A stretch of DNA of 64,000 nt from Curtobacterium guangdongense (lineage in GTDB: Bacteria > Actinomycetota > Actinomycetes > Actinomycetales > Microbacteriaceae). Each line of letters starts with the position of its first letter. Position 1 is the first letter of the stretch. Positions 51,164 to 59,794 of the stretch are shown here, one piece after another. The position numbers and the translations under genes were made by a program. The notes under the pieces are model-generated. The model was given only the letters and a program-made list of their open reading frames with translations. It made no database searches and was not told the origin of the DNA. The stretch spans positions 1-64,000 of the forward strand of contig NZ_JBMPIT010000010.1 of NCBI RefSeq assembly GCF_049341845.1. The letters run 5' to 3'.

Positions 51164-52612
51164 ATGGAACGACGCATCCCCGTCTGGCTGGCGATCACCG
51201 CCGCGTCCCTCCCGATGTTCATGGCGACCCTCGACAACCTCGTCGTGACGAGCGCCCTCCCCGCCGTGCACGCCGACCTCGGCGCCTCCGTCGAGGAGCT
51301 GCAGTGGATCACCAACGCGTACACACTCGCCTTCGCCGCGCTGATGCTCCTCGCCGTCGGACTCGGCGACCGGCTCGGCCGTCGACACCTCTTCGTCGCG
51401 GGCATCGCCGTGTTCACGATCTCGTCGGCCTTCGCCGCGATCAGCACCGACCCCACCGCGCTCATCGTGTGGCGTGCCGTCGAGGGCGCCGGGGCCGCGG
51501 CGATCATGCCGCTCTCCCTCACCCTGCTCGTCGGCAGCGTCCCCGACCGCACCCGTACCGTCGCGATCGGAGCGTGGGGCGGCATCTCCGGCCTCGGCGT
51601 CGCGCTCGGCCCCCTCATCGGCGGCGCGGTCGTCGAGGGCTGGAGCTGGCAGGCGATCTTCTGGCTCAACGTCCCCGTCGGGATCATCGCGATCCCGCTG
51701 GCGCTCCTCGCCCTGCCGAACACCCTCGGCGCCCGGGTCCGCGCGGACGTCCTCGGCGTGGTGCTGGCCGGGCTCGGGGTCCTCGGGGTGGTGTTCGGCA
51801 TCGTCCGGGGCAACGACGCCGGATGGACCTCGTTCGAGGTCCTCGCCGGGCTCGTCGGCGGCGGTCTGCTGCTCGTGGCGTTCGTCGTGCGCCAGGCCAC
51901 GACCGACGCACCGCTCCTGCCGCTCCGGTTCTTCCGCGATCGCAGCTTCACGCTCGCGAACATCGTCGCGATGACGTTCTCGTTCGGGGCGTTCGGCGCG
52001 GTGTTCATCCTCATCCAGTTCCTGCAGGTCGTGCAGGGCCGCTCCCCGCTCGAGGCCGGTGTCTGGACGATGCCGTGGACCCTCGCACCGATGGTGATCG
52101 CGCCGCTCGCGGGCATGGTCGCGCCCCGGATCGGCACCCGCGTGCTGATCGCCGGCGGGATGGCGTTCCTGTCCGCCGGGCTGTTCTGGATCGCCGGTGC
52201 CATGTCCGCCGACGTGACGTTCACGGGCCTGCTCCCCGGGTTCCTGCTCGCCGGCGTCGGGATGGGCGCGGTGTTCGGGCCGATCTCGACGGCGGTGCTC
52301 GCCCGGATGCCGCAGGAGGACCACGCGAAGGCCTCCGGCTCGAACTCCACGCTGCGGGAGATCGGCGTCGCCCTCGGGATCGCCGTGCTGACCGCGGTGT
52401 TCACCGGGGCCGGTGGGCAGCTGACGCCGACGGGCTACGTCGACGCGGCACAGCCGGCCGTGCTCGTCGGGGCAGCGGTGGTCGCGGTGTCGGCCCTGGT
52501 CGCGGTGTTCCTGCCCGCCGGGCGCGGGGTGCCGTCGGCGGAGCTGGCGGCGGCGGCGGTCGCGCCGGAGCCCGCCCTCGCGGGCGCGCCGGAGCCCGCG
52601 CCCGCCGGCTGA
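51164..52612 (+). CDS. DHA2-family MFS multidrug efflux transporter
   Basis: 482 residues, 14 predicted membrane helices (EmrB/QacA type). Motif D1/C region (FMATLDNLVVTSALPAVHADL, ELQWITNAYTLAFAALML), motif A between helices 2 and 3 (GDRLGRRHLFVAG) and motif C (GISGLGVALGPLIGGAVVEG) are clear. Ala/Pro/Glu-rich C-terminal tail. Proton-driven export of hydrophobic or cationic drugs, controlled by the divergent TetR. Drug specificity unknown. Confidence 0.92.
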   Translation: MERRIPVWLAITAASLPMFMATLDNLVVTSALPAVHADLGASVEELQWITNAYTLAFAALMLLAVGLGDRLGRRHLFVAGIAVFTISSAFAAISTDPTALIVWRAVEGAGAAAIMPLSLTLLVGSVPDRTRTVAIGAWGGISGLGVALGPLIGGAVVEGWSWQAIFWLNVPVGIIAIPLALLALPNTLGARVRADVLGVVLAGLGVLGVVFGIVRGNDAGWTSFEVLAGLVGGGLLLVAFVVRQATTDAPLLPLRFFRDRSFTLANIVAMTFSFGAFGAVFILIQFLQVVQGRSPLEAGVWTMPWTLAPMVIAPLAGMVAPRIGTRVLIAGGMAFLSAGLFWIAGAMSADVTFTGLLPGFLLAGVGMGAVFGPISTAVLARMPQEDHAKASGSNSTLREIGVALGIAVLTAVFTGAGGQLTPTGYVDAAQPAVLVGAAVVAVSALVAVFLPAGRGVPSAELAAAAVAPEPALAGAPEPAPAG

Positions 52613-52617
52613 CGCTC

Positions 52618-52761
52618 CGCACAACCGAAAGCAGCGCGAGCCACGGGATCACGCGGCGCGCGCTGCTTTCGGTTGTGCGGATGCAAACGGAACCGCCTGG
52701 AGGCCCGGTGCCGGTCCGGCGGGCCGGTGGCGGGCCTCCAGTCCGCTGCGACCAGGGCGCG
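52618..52761. repeat. ~143-bp terminator cassette, copy R2 (hairpin family B)
   Basis: A 21-bp-arm hairpin (52618-52638, 52659-52679) plus the conserved block 52687-52722 and a CCAGGGCGCG end, immediately before the stop codon of the ABC ATPase (52762). Same orientation as R1, so the TetR/MFS pair is bracketed by direct copies. Lies between convergent genes. Confidence 0.85.
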
Positions 52762-53496
52762 CTACGCGCCGACGCGGGAGAGGAACTCGACCAGCGCCGG
52801 GTGCGCGGGAGCGTCGAGGACCTCCGCGGGGGTGCCCTGCTCGACGACCTCGCCGCGGTGCAGGAACACGATGCGGTCGGCGACGTTCCGCGCGAAGTGC
52901 ATCTCGTGCGTCGTCATCAGGATCGTGGAGCCCTGGCGCTTCAGCTCGGTGACGAGGTCGAGCACCTCGCCGACGAGCATCGGGTCCAGGGCACTCGTGA
53001 CCTCGTCGAGGAGCAGCAGTTCCGGCTCCGACGCGATGGCGCGGACGATCGCGACGCGCTGCTGCTGCCCGCCGGAGAGCCGGTCGGGGTACGCACCGGC
53101 GAAGTCCCCGAGTCCGATCCGGTCGAGCAGTCGGCGTGCGGTGGCCTCGGCAGTGGCGCGCGGGACGCGGTGCACCTTCCGCGATGCGATCGTCACGTTG
53201 TCGAGCACGGTGATGTGCGGGAACAGGTTGAACTGCTGGAACACCACCCCGATTCGGGCACGCGTGGCGTCGACGTCCACCCGCGGGTCCGAGATGTCCG
53301 CACCCTGCAGGAAGATCTGCCCGTCGTCGATGCCCTCGAGCAGGTTCACCGTCTTGAGCAGTGTCGACTTGCCGGAGCCGGACGCCCCGATGACGCAGAT
53401 GACCTCGTGCCGGTCGACTGTCAGGTCGATGCCGCGCAGGACCTCCTGGTCTCCGAACGACTTGCGGAGTCCCCGGAGCTCGAGCACGGCGGTCAT
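52762..53496 (-). CDS. Polar amino-acid ABC transporter ATPase
   Basis: 244-residue ATPase of the GlnQ/HisP class: LRGLRKSFGDQEVLRGIDL, Walker A GASGSGKST, Q-loop VVFQQFNLFPHITVLDN, signature LSGGQQQRVAI, Walker B LLLLDEVTSALDP, H-loop MTTHEM. FNLFPH and DEVTSALDP are hallmarks of the polar amino-acid class. ATG overlaps the permease stop (53493-53496). Works with the next two genes. Confidence 0.93.
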   Translation of the reverse strand: MTAVLELRGLRKSFGDQEVLRGIDLTVDRHEVICVIGASGSGKSTLLKTVNLLEGIDDGQIFLQGADISDPRVDVDATRARIGVVFQQFNLFPHITVLDNVTIASRKVHRVPRATAEATARRLLDRIGLGDFAGAYPDRLSGGQQQRVAIVRAIASEPELLLLDEVTSALDPMLVGEVLDLVTELKRQGSTILMTTHEMHFARNVADRIVFLHRGEVVEQGTPAEVLDAPAHPALVEFLSRVGA

Positions 53497-54356
53497 ACGG
53501 TGCCCCCGATCTGCTCCCGGCGCTGCTGCCGGCGGGCGATGGCGTCGGTGACGCGGATGAGCGGCAGGCTGATCACGACGAACAGCAGACCGGCGACGAA
53601 GTACGGCGTGAAGTTGTAGGTCTCCGCCTGGGCGATCTGCGCCGAGCGGACGGCGTCGACCGCGCCGAGGATCGACACCAGCCCGACGTCCTTCTGCATC
53701 GACACGAAGTCGTTCATGAGCGCCGGCGTGACCTTGCGGATCGCCTGCGGCATCACGACGAGCCGGAGCGTCTGCGCATGGGACAGCCCGAGCGACCGGG
53801 CGGCGAGCCGCTGGGAGGGGTGCACGGCCTCCATGCCGGCGCGGAGCACCTCGGCGATGTAGGACGAGTACGTCAGGATGATCGCGACCGCGCCCCACAC
53901 CTCGGCGGGCAGGCGTGGGAAGACCCCGAGCCCGGGGATGCCGTAGCCGACGAGGTAGAGCACGATGATGAGCGGCAGCCCGCGGAACAGGTCCGTGTAC
54001 CCGGTGGCGAGCATCCGCAACGGGAAGAACACCGGGTTGCGGAGACCCCGGACGACGGCGAGCAGCGTGCCGAACACCGCGACACCGATGGCTGCGAAGA
54101 ACAGGATCCGGATGTTCAACCACAGGCCGAGGAGGATGTCCGGGAACGTCGACACGGCGGTGACCGGGTCGAAGAACGACTGCTGGACCGCAGCCCACCC
54201 CGGGGTGTTCACGACGCCGAAGTAGACGACCGCCAGCACGACGACCGTCGACACGACCGATGCCAGGACCGCACGACGCCCGCGCTGGCGGCGGTAGATC
54301 CTGCGCTCGAGCTCGACCTGGGTGGGGGCCGCCGTGACGGCGGTGGGGACCGTCAC
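53493..54356 (-). CDS. Amino-acid ABC transporter permease
   Basis: 287 residues, HisMQ/GlnP type. An N-terminal cytoplasmic stretch and first helix (about 30-50), then five more helices. The EAA loop that docks the ATPase is visible: EAVHPSQRLAARSLGLSHAQ-TLRLVVMPQAIRKVTPA. DLFRGLPLIIVLYLVG is the classic TM entry of this family. GTG start (VTVPTAVTAA) with 5 bp to the upstream stop. A single permease gene implies a homodimeric pore. Confidence 0.92.
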   Translation of the reverse strand: MTVPTAVTAAPTQVELERRIYRRQRGRRAVLASVVSTVVVLAVVYFGVVNTPGWAAVQQSFFDPVTAVSTFPDILLGLWLNIRILFFAAIGVAVFGTLLAVVRGLRNPVFFPLRMLATGYTDLFRGLPLIIVLYLVGYGIPGLGVFPRLPAEVWGAVAIILTYSSYIAEVLRAGMEAVHPSQRLAARSLGLSHAQTLRLVVMPQAIRKVTPALMNDFVSMQKDVGLVSILGAVDAVRSAQIAQAETYNFTPYFVAGLLFVVISLPLIRVTDAIARRQQRREQIGGTV

Positions 54357-54361
54357 GTGCG

Positions 54362-55183
54362 CTACTTCAGGACGGGCGTGTTCGTCTCGGACGACAGCCA
54401 CTTCGTCTGGAGCTGCTTCAGTGTGCCGTCGTCGTCGAGCGTCTTGAGCGCCTTGTCGACCTTGCTCGTGAGCTCGGAACCCTTCGGCAGCACGAACCCG
54501 AACTGGTCGCCCTTGCCGTCCGCCGGGAACTGCGCCGACACGGTGCCGTCGTCGAGCTGCGCGGCCGCCATGTAGAACGCGGTCGGCAGGTCGGTGACGA
54601 TCGCGTCGATCTGGCCCGACTTCAGTGCGAGCACGGCGTCGTCGTTCGAGTTGAAGACCTGCGGGGTCACCCCGAGGACGTCCTTCACGCTGGTGATGCT
54701 CGTCGAGCCGGTCGCGACACCGATCGCGTCCTTCTTGAGGGAGTCGATCGTGGTGTCGTCGACGGCCTTCGACCCCGAGGTCGTGACGACGGCCTGCGTG
54801 GTCGTGTAGTACGCCGAGGACATGTCGACGGCCTTCTTGCGCTTGGCGTCGATCGAGAACTGCTGGATGTTGAGGTCCCAGTCCTTCGGGCCGGGAGCGA
54901 TCGCGCTGTCGAAGGTGCTGCGCTTCCAGACGACGTCCGACTTCGCGTAGCCCATCTCCTTCGCGACGGCGTACGCCACGGCCGACTCGAAGCCCTTGCC
55001 GGACTGCGGCTTGTTGTCCTCGACCCAGGGCGAGTACGCGGGCTGCCCGGTGGCGATCGTGAGCTTGCCGTCGGTGACCGTGCCGTCAGCACTGTTCCCG
55101 CTCCCCGATGCGCAGGACGACAGGGCGAGGGCGGCGACAGCGGCGGTCGCGACGGCGATGGAGATGCGGAGGGAACGAGTCAC
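54362..55183 (-). CDS. Amino-acid-binding lipoprotein of the ABC transporter
   Basis: 273 residues, SBP family 3. Signal peptide and lipobox LSSC (Cys about residue 24), then GKLTIATGQPAYSPWVEDN (the usual ligand-loop start), GFESAVAYAVAKEMG, FSIDAKRKKAVDMSSAYYTT and the hinge SLKKDAIGVATGSTSI. Ligand is a polar amino acid, identity not determinable. GTG start. A TACGAT at 55220-55225 (minus) may be its -10. First gene of the transporter operon. Confidence 0.92.
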   Translation of the reverse strand: MTRSLRISIAVATAAVAALALSSCASGSGNSADGTVTDGKLTIATGQPAYSPWVEDNKPQSGKGFESAVAYAVAKEMGYAKSDVVWKRSTFDSAIAPGPKDWDLNIQQFSIDAKRKKAVDMSSAYYTTTQAVVTTSGSKAVDDTTIDSLKKDAIGVATGSTSITSVKDVLGVTPQVFNSNDDAVLALKSGQIDAIVTDLPTAFYMAAAQLDDGTVSAQFPADGKGDQFGFVLPKGSELTSKVDKALKTLDDDGTLKQLQTKWLSSETNTPVLK

Positions 55184-55280
55184 GGTCGGGCCTTCGTACA
55201 GGGGGTGGGGGCAGGGAGAATCGTACGGGGAACTGGTACACCACCGCGACTCCGCCCGTCACCGAGCGACCCGGTGCTGG

Positions 55281-55370
55281 TAGGATCGCGACGCAGGCTG
55301 AACCGAGCGCATGCCCGGCTGAGGTCTGAGATCAAGGGGCGTCCCAGCACGGGGCGCCCCCTTTCTCGTT
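55281..55370 (+). ncRNA. Candidate small RNA with its own promoter and terminator
   Basis: The 232-bp gap between two leftward genes contains a rightward signal set: a TAGGAT -10 (55281-55286; the -35 is poor) and, about 50 bp on, a hairpin (55334-55364, 12 paired bases with one bulge, loop AGCAC) followed by TTTCTCGTT. The poly-U side faces right, so it does not terminate either neighbouring gene. The RNA would be about 75-80 nt. I do not recognise a known RNA family. Confidence 0.35.
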
Positions 55371-55415
55371 CCGAGACCCGTTGTCGGACGCGTCGTCCCC
55401 AGTCCGAAGAGGCCC

Positions 55416-56207
55416 TCACGGCCAGACGACGATTGCATCCCGGCGAGCCGTCGTCACCTCGGTGCGCCACACCGGCCGGAGCTCGTCCCACATCGTCTGG
55501 TCGCAGACGCTCCCGCTCCGAGCGCCGGGCGCCTGGAACCGGCGGAACGCGGCGTAGGCGACGAGGTCGGCCGCCTGGATGAAGTAGGACGACGCGGAGT
55601 CACGAGGTACCGGGTCCTCGACGAGGAGCGGCGCACTGACCCGACGGCCACCCGGTGCGAAGCTGTGCCGCCGGAATCGACGATGGATCGCCCGGACGGT
55701 GGCGTCGTCGCCGGCATCGTGGACGAGGATGATCGGCCGTCCGAGGTGTTCCGACCGGATCCGGAGGCGCTGGAGCAGGTACGTCCAGGCCCGCTCCTCC
55801 GGTTGGAAGTCCATCGGCCGCGCTTCCTTGTCGATGACGACGGCGAAGACACCGGACGCAACGACGGACAGGGCTGCGAGGGACCGACGGAAGACGTCGC
55901 GCCGTTGTCCGTCCCCGAGCCCCAGGTCCCTGAGGTCGCCGCGACCCCGCAGGAGGACGTTCGCCTTCAGCTCGTGCCGAACGAGGATGCCGTAGGTGTC
56001 GCGCATCTCCCGACGCACCTCTGCCAGCCAGTCCAGCCGATCGGTCCAGTCACCCCCGGGGACGAGCACACACCCGAGCGTGTAGGTCCGGGTCGCACCT
56101 GGCGAAGCGACGGGATCCCCCTTGTCACCGGTCTCGTCGACGTACGCGAACTCGAACGGCGCGTCGATCGCGGCTTTCGCGAGCGCGGGTACGAGGCCGG
56201 GATCCAT
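55416..56207 (-). CDS. DUF3800 family protein
   Basis: 263 residues. YVDETGDKGD near residue 22 and the C-terminal SSYFIQAADLVAYAAFRRF match the DUF3800 pattern, an RNase-H-like fold with conserved acidic residues (DET, DKEARP, HDAGDD). These genes are often found with mobile elements or defence loci. Here it stands alone. Function unknown; nuclease activity is speculative. Start ATG 56207. Confidence 0.82.
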   Translation of the reverse strand: MDPGLVPALAKAAIDAPFEFAYVDETGDKGDPVASPGATRTYTLGCVLVPGGDWTDRLDWLAEVRREMRDTYGILVRHELKANVLLRGRGDLRDLGLGDGQRRDVFRRSLAALSVVASGVFAVVIDKEARPMDFQPEERAWTYLLQRLRIRSEHLGRPIILVHDAGDDATVRAIHRRFRRHSFAPGGRRVSAPLLVEDPVPRDSASSYFIQAADLVAYAAFRRFQAPGARSGSVCDQTMWDELRPVWRTEVTTARRDAIVVWP

Positions 56208-56232
56208 CCGACCAACATACCAATGTGGAACG

Positions 56233-56712
56233 TCAGTCGGCCAGGGTGAAGTCCTCGAACGAGAACCCCGGCGACACCAGACAGCTCAGCAGGACCTCGC
56301 CGTCACCGGGGAGCGTCCGCTGCCACACGCCACCGCGGACGAACGCCTGCGCGTCGTTCACCCGGTCGCGGCCGGCATCGGCGCCGAGCGTGATCTGCGC
56401 GCCCGGCTCCGGCTGGTCACCGTCGCCACCGAGCTCGAGGACCACCGAGTCCGGCCCGTGCCACATCCAGATCTCGTCGCTCGTGACCCGGTGCCACGCG
56501 GACGCCTCACCCGGGGGCAGCAGGAAGTGGATGAGCGTCGCTGCCGGCCGCTCGCCCGCCGGGGTCGACACCGTCGCGGGCGAGGTCCAGGTGCGGACGT
56601 ACCAGCCGCCCTCGGGGTGCGGCTCCATCCCGAGTGCCGCGGCCCGCTTCGGGACGTCCAGCCACTCGATGATCTCGCCGTCGACCGTCCGTCGTGCCAT
56701 CTGCCCGTTCAT
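56233..56712 (-). CDS. DUF985 cupin (cupin_5) protein
   Basis: 159 residues, single cupin barrel: EPHPEGGWYVRTWTSP, HFLLPPGEASAWHRVTSDEIWMWH (the metal-type His/Glu motif) and FVRGGVWQR, ending GFSFEDFTLAD. Typical of the DUF985 family, whose substrate is unknown. Seven bp separate its ATG from the stop of the upstream amidohydrolase, so it probably belongs to that operon. Confidence 0.88.
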   Translation of the reverse strand: MNGQMARRTVDGEIIEWLDVPKRAAALGMEPHPEGGWYVRTWTSPATVSTPAGERPAATLIHFLLPPGEASAWHRVTSDEIWMWHGPDSVVLELGGDGDQPEPGAQITLGADAGRDRVNDAQAFVRGGVWQRTLPGDGEVLLSCLVSPGFSFEDFTLAD

Positions 56713-56719
56713 GCCACCA

Positions 56720-58072
56720 TCATCCCGCGTCCGGCACCCCGGACCCGTCCGGCGCCCGGGACGCCGTCAGGACGCCGACCGCGTCGATCTGACCGGACTG
56801 CGCCCGCACCACGCCCCGGATCACCGTCGCCGCGGCCCGTCCGGCGCCGTCCTCGACCAGCTCGGCGAGCGCGTCCGGCACCGTGCGGGCGTCGACGTCG
56901 AACACGGCGAGGTCCGCTCGGGCCCCCACCGCGAGGTGCCCGATCCGGTCCGGCCCGACGGCGAGCCCCATCGCGTGCGCCCCACCGAGCGTCGCCGCCG
57001 CGAGCAGTTGCTCGTGCAGGTCGTGGTCGCCGTAGCCCTGCGCGCGGGCGATCCGGTGCAGCGCGGTGACGTCGGCCATCAGGTCGAGCGACGGGGACGA
57101 TGACAACGAGTCCGTCCCGATCGCGATCGGGCTCCCCTCCCGCAGGTAGTCGGCGACGGGCGGCGGGTCGAGGCCGATGACGGCGTTCGAGCGCGGGCAG
57201 AGCGCGACGGCGGTGCCGCGGGCGCGGAGCAGGGCCCGGTCGGCGGCGGTCATGTAGACGCCGTGGGCGATGTGGCAGTCCGGCCCGAGGACGCCGAGCC
57301 GGTCGACGAACGACGTCGCGCTCGCGCCGAACCCGAGCGCGCGCATCGCCCGGAAGGACGGCACGTTCGCGAGGTGCCAGTCCGACCCGTGCTCCGCTGA
57401 GGTGGCGAGACGCTCCCCCTCGAACGCCGCCTCCCCGAGGTGCAGGTGCAACCGGAGGCCGCGCTGCCGGACGATGTCGGGCAGTTCGAGGAGCGGCGCG
57501 ACGTCGAGCGAGTACGGCGCGTGCGGCGAGAGGCCGGCACCGGGGGACGTCGGGATCCGGGCGAGTTCGTCGAGCACCTGGTCGCGCCCGTGCTCTTGCC
57601 ACGCCGCGTTCTCCCAGTCCATCACCTCCCAGTAGGCGATCCCGCCGAGGCCGTACGTCTCGAGCGCGGTGGCCGCCTCGATGTCCGTGACGATGTCCGC
57701 GATGCTCGTCACCCCCGCCACGATCGACTGCGCAGCGCCCTCCGCGGCTTCGGCCCGCCAGTCGTGCGGCTCCGCGTACTCCTCGTTGAACGCCGCGGCC
57801 CAGTCCTCGAATCCGCTGTACTGGCCGCGTCCGACACTGGCCATGCCGGTGTACTGCAGGTGCGAGTGGGCGTTGACGAGCCCGGGGAGCAGTGCGCCCC
57901 TCCATCGACGCTCGGTGAACGTCGTGCCGTCGAGCTGGTCCACGACCCAGGCGCGCTCGCCGACGTGCAGGATGCGTCCGTCGCGGACCGCGACCGCGCC
58001 GTCGGCGATCGGCGGCGCGGTCATCGGCACGACGATGCGCGCGGAGTGCACGGTGGTCTGCTGGTCGCTCAC
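56720..58072 (-). CDS. Amidohydrolase, SAH/MTA/aminofutalosine-deaminase-like
   Basis: 450 residues, metal-dependent TIM barrel with flanking beta-sandwich. Metal ligands are in place: HxH in LVNAHSHLQYTG, His in LHLHLGE, His in HIAHGVYM and Asp in IGTDSLSSSPSLDLM. CPRSNAVIGLDPPPVADYL matches the purine-nucleoside deaminase subgroup (MTA/SAH deaminase, aminodeoxyfutalosine deaminase, TrzN). GTG start (VSDQQTTVHS) overlapping the stop of the SAHH-like gene (58069-58072). The coupling suggests both act on the same nucleoside-type compound. Specific substrate unknown. Confidence 0.85.
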   Translation of the reverse strand: MSDQQTTVHSARIVVPMTAPPIADGAVAVRDGRILHVGERAWVVDQLDGTTFTERRWRGALLPGLVNAHSHLQYTGMASVGRGQYSGFEDWAAAFNEEYAEPHDWRAEAAEGAAQSIVAGVTSIADIVTDIEAATALETYGLGGIAYWEVMDWENAAWQEHGRDQVLDELARIPTSPGAGLSPHAPYSLDVAPLLELPDIVRQRGLRLHLHLGEAAFEGERLATSAEHGSDWHLANVPSFRAMRALGFGASATSFVDRLGVLGPDCHIAHGVYMTAADRALLRARGTAVALCPRSNAVIGLDPPPVADYLREGSPIAIGTDSLSSSPSLDLMADVTALHRIARAQGYGDHDLHEQLLAAATLGGAHAMGLAVGPDRIGHLAVGARADLAVFDVDARTVPDALAELVEDGAGRAAATVIRGVVRAQSGQIDAVGVLTASRAPDGSGVPDAG

Positions 58073-59757
58073 GCGGGGTCTCCGAAGCGGTGGGTCCGGA
58101 CGTCCGGCTCGCGTTCGGCGGGCTGCGCGGCGGGGCTGCCGGGAGGCTCGGCGCGCGTCCCGAACGCATCCAGCGCCGCGCGGGCGGTCGCCTCGTCCAC
58201 CGCGGGGTCGATGGGCACGACGGCGCGCGCCAGCTCGTCGCCGCGCTCGAGCAGCATCCGCACGGCGCCGAGCTGCGCCGCGAACGAGAGGTCCATGATC
58301 TCGACGGGGTTGCCCTCGGCAGCGGTGATGTTGATGCACCCACCGTCGTCGAGCACCACGACGCCGTGGCCGTCCGGGAACGTGAACCGTTCCGCCTTCG
58401 GCCCGACCGTCAACCGGGTGGCACCGGCCGCGAGCGCGTCGTCGATCGCGATCTCCTGGTCGACGCCGCCGGCAACTGCGACGACCGCGTCGGGAGCGCA
58501 GGAGCGGAGGACGTCGACCGTGATCGTGTCGCGGACGCCCGTCGCGCTCATCACGAGGTCCGCGTCCTGCACGGCGTCGGTGAGCGGGGCGACGGTGTGT
58601 CCGGCGAACAGCGCCTGCAGGGCGCGGACCGGGTCCGTCTCGGTGACCGTCACGGTGAAGCCGAGCGCGCGGAGCACCAGGGCGACCCCCTCGCCGACGT
58701 GCCCGAACCCGGCGACCGTTGCCGAGCCTCCCGACCGGATCCGGTGAGCGATGGCGGACGGAAGCCCGTCGACCAGGTCGAGCGCCGCGAACACCGTCGA
58801 CTGCCCGGTGCCGTACCGGTTGTCGAAGAACGTCTTCGTGCGGGCGTCGTTCACGGCGACCACGGGGATGCCGAGCCGCCCGCGCTCGGCCATCACGCGC
58901 AGGGGCCGGAGGCCGCTCGTCGTCTCCTCGGCGGCGCCGAGCATCGTCGGCAGCAGGTCGGGACGCTCCTGGTGCGCGAGGCGGATCAGGTGCGAGCCGT
59001 CGTCGAGCAGGATGTGCGGGCGGGTGTCGAGCATCGCGAGCGCGAGCGTCTTCTGCTCCCCGAGCGTCGCGGTGCTGCCGGCGTGGACCGTCAGTCCCGC
59101 GTTGCGGAGGACGTCGGCCACGGCGTCGTCGGTCTCGTCGGCGTGGGCGTAGACGGCGACCTCCGCGCCGGCGTCGCGGAGCAGCAGGCTGAGGACGGCG
59201 GTCTTCGGCTCGAGGAACATCGCGACGCCGATGCGGGTGCCACGGAGGAGCCCTCCGTCGCGGAGCTCGGCAGCGACCGCACGGGACACCGGCATCGAGC
59301 GGCGGGCCCAGCGCAGGCGGGCCTCGGCGGCGGGATCGGCTTCTGGGTCGCGGCCCGTCGAGACCAGGAACACGTCGTCGGAGGTCATCGGCACGCCGAG
59401 CACGCCGGGGCGGGCGGGAGCGACGGGGCCGAACGCGTCCTCGTCGACCGCCGGGGTGTGCCGGCCGGCGTCGATCACGATCAGGGTGGCACCGCGGGGC
59501 CGGTCGGACTCCCGCTCGATGACGGGTGTGCTCTGCTCCGGCGTGCCGAGGCACCAGAGGTGGTCGATCGGCTCGTGCTCGTCCGCGCGGCGCGCACCGA
59601 GCGCCGTCAGCAGCGCATCCAGCGCGGCGACGTCACCGCGCTCACCCCCGACGATCCGGAAGCGGCGTGCAGCAACGAGCATGTTGGTCGTCCGCGCGAA
59701 GTGCCGGACGGCCGAGGACGCCCAGGCCGCCGTGTCGGGATCGGAGCGCAGCGGCAT
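58069..59757 (-). CDS. Divergent S-adenosylhomocysteine-hydrolase-like protein
   Basis: 562 residues, about 100 longer than SAHH, with an unrelated N-terminal ~150 residues. The SAHH core is recognisable: LLDDGSHLIRLAH, AEETTSGLRPL, VVAVNDARTKTFFDNRYGTGQ with Lys308, Asp312 and Asn313 kept, and the NAD fold VAGFGHVGEG (about 348-357). By my alignment from memory with the human enzyme, the substrate residues His55, Thr57, Glu59, Cys195, His301 and the His353 loop are changed or deleted (FLEPK, Thr317, AGGVD, EGNPVEIMDLSF). It should still bind NAD, but not adenosine in the usual way. ATG start; upstream member of the operon. Confidence 0.78.
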   Translation of the reverse strand: MPLRSDPDTAAWASSAVRHFARTTNMLVAARRFRIVGGERGDVAALDALLTALGARRADEHEPIDHLWCLGTPEQSTPVIERESDRPRGATLIVIDAGRHTPAVDEDAFGPVAPARPGVLGVPMTSDDVFLVSTGRDPEADPAAEARLRWARRSMPVSRAVAAELRDGGLLRGTRIGVAMFLEPKTAVLSLLLRDAGAEVAVYAHADETDDAVADVLRNAGLTVHAGSTATLGEQKTLALAMLDTRPHILLDDGSHLIRLAHQERPDLLPTMLGAAEETTSGLRPLRVMAERGRLGIPVVAVNDARTKTFFDNRYGTGQSTVFAALDLVDGLPSAIAHRIRSGGSATVAGFGHVGEGVALVLRALGFTVTVTETDPVRALQALFAGHTVAPLTDAVQDADLVMSATGVRDTITVDVLRSCAPDAVVAVAGGVDQEIAIDDALAAGATRLTVGPKAERFTFPDGHGVVVLDDGGCINITAAEGNPVEIMDLSFAAQLGAVRMLLERGDELARAVVPIDPAVDEATARAALDAFGTRAEPPGSPAAQPAEREPDVRTHRFGDPA

Positions 59758-59794
59758 GGTCCCAGGGTAGAGCCGTGCGGTGGCCGGTCGGTCC

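Noticed and set aside
50314..52761. Composite transposon carrying the efflux genes
   Set aside because: No transposase, no target-site duplication seen, and the flanking repeats are structured terminator-like elements at stop codons.
55184..55280. Amino-acid or SAM riboswitch upstream of the ABC importer
   Set aside because: I could not fit the leader of 54362-55183 to any riboswitch core known to me.
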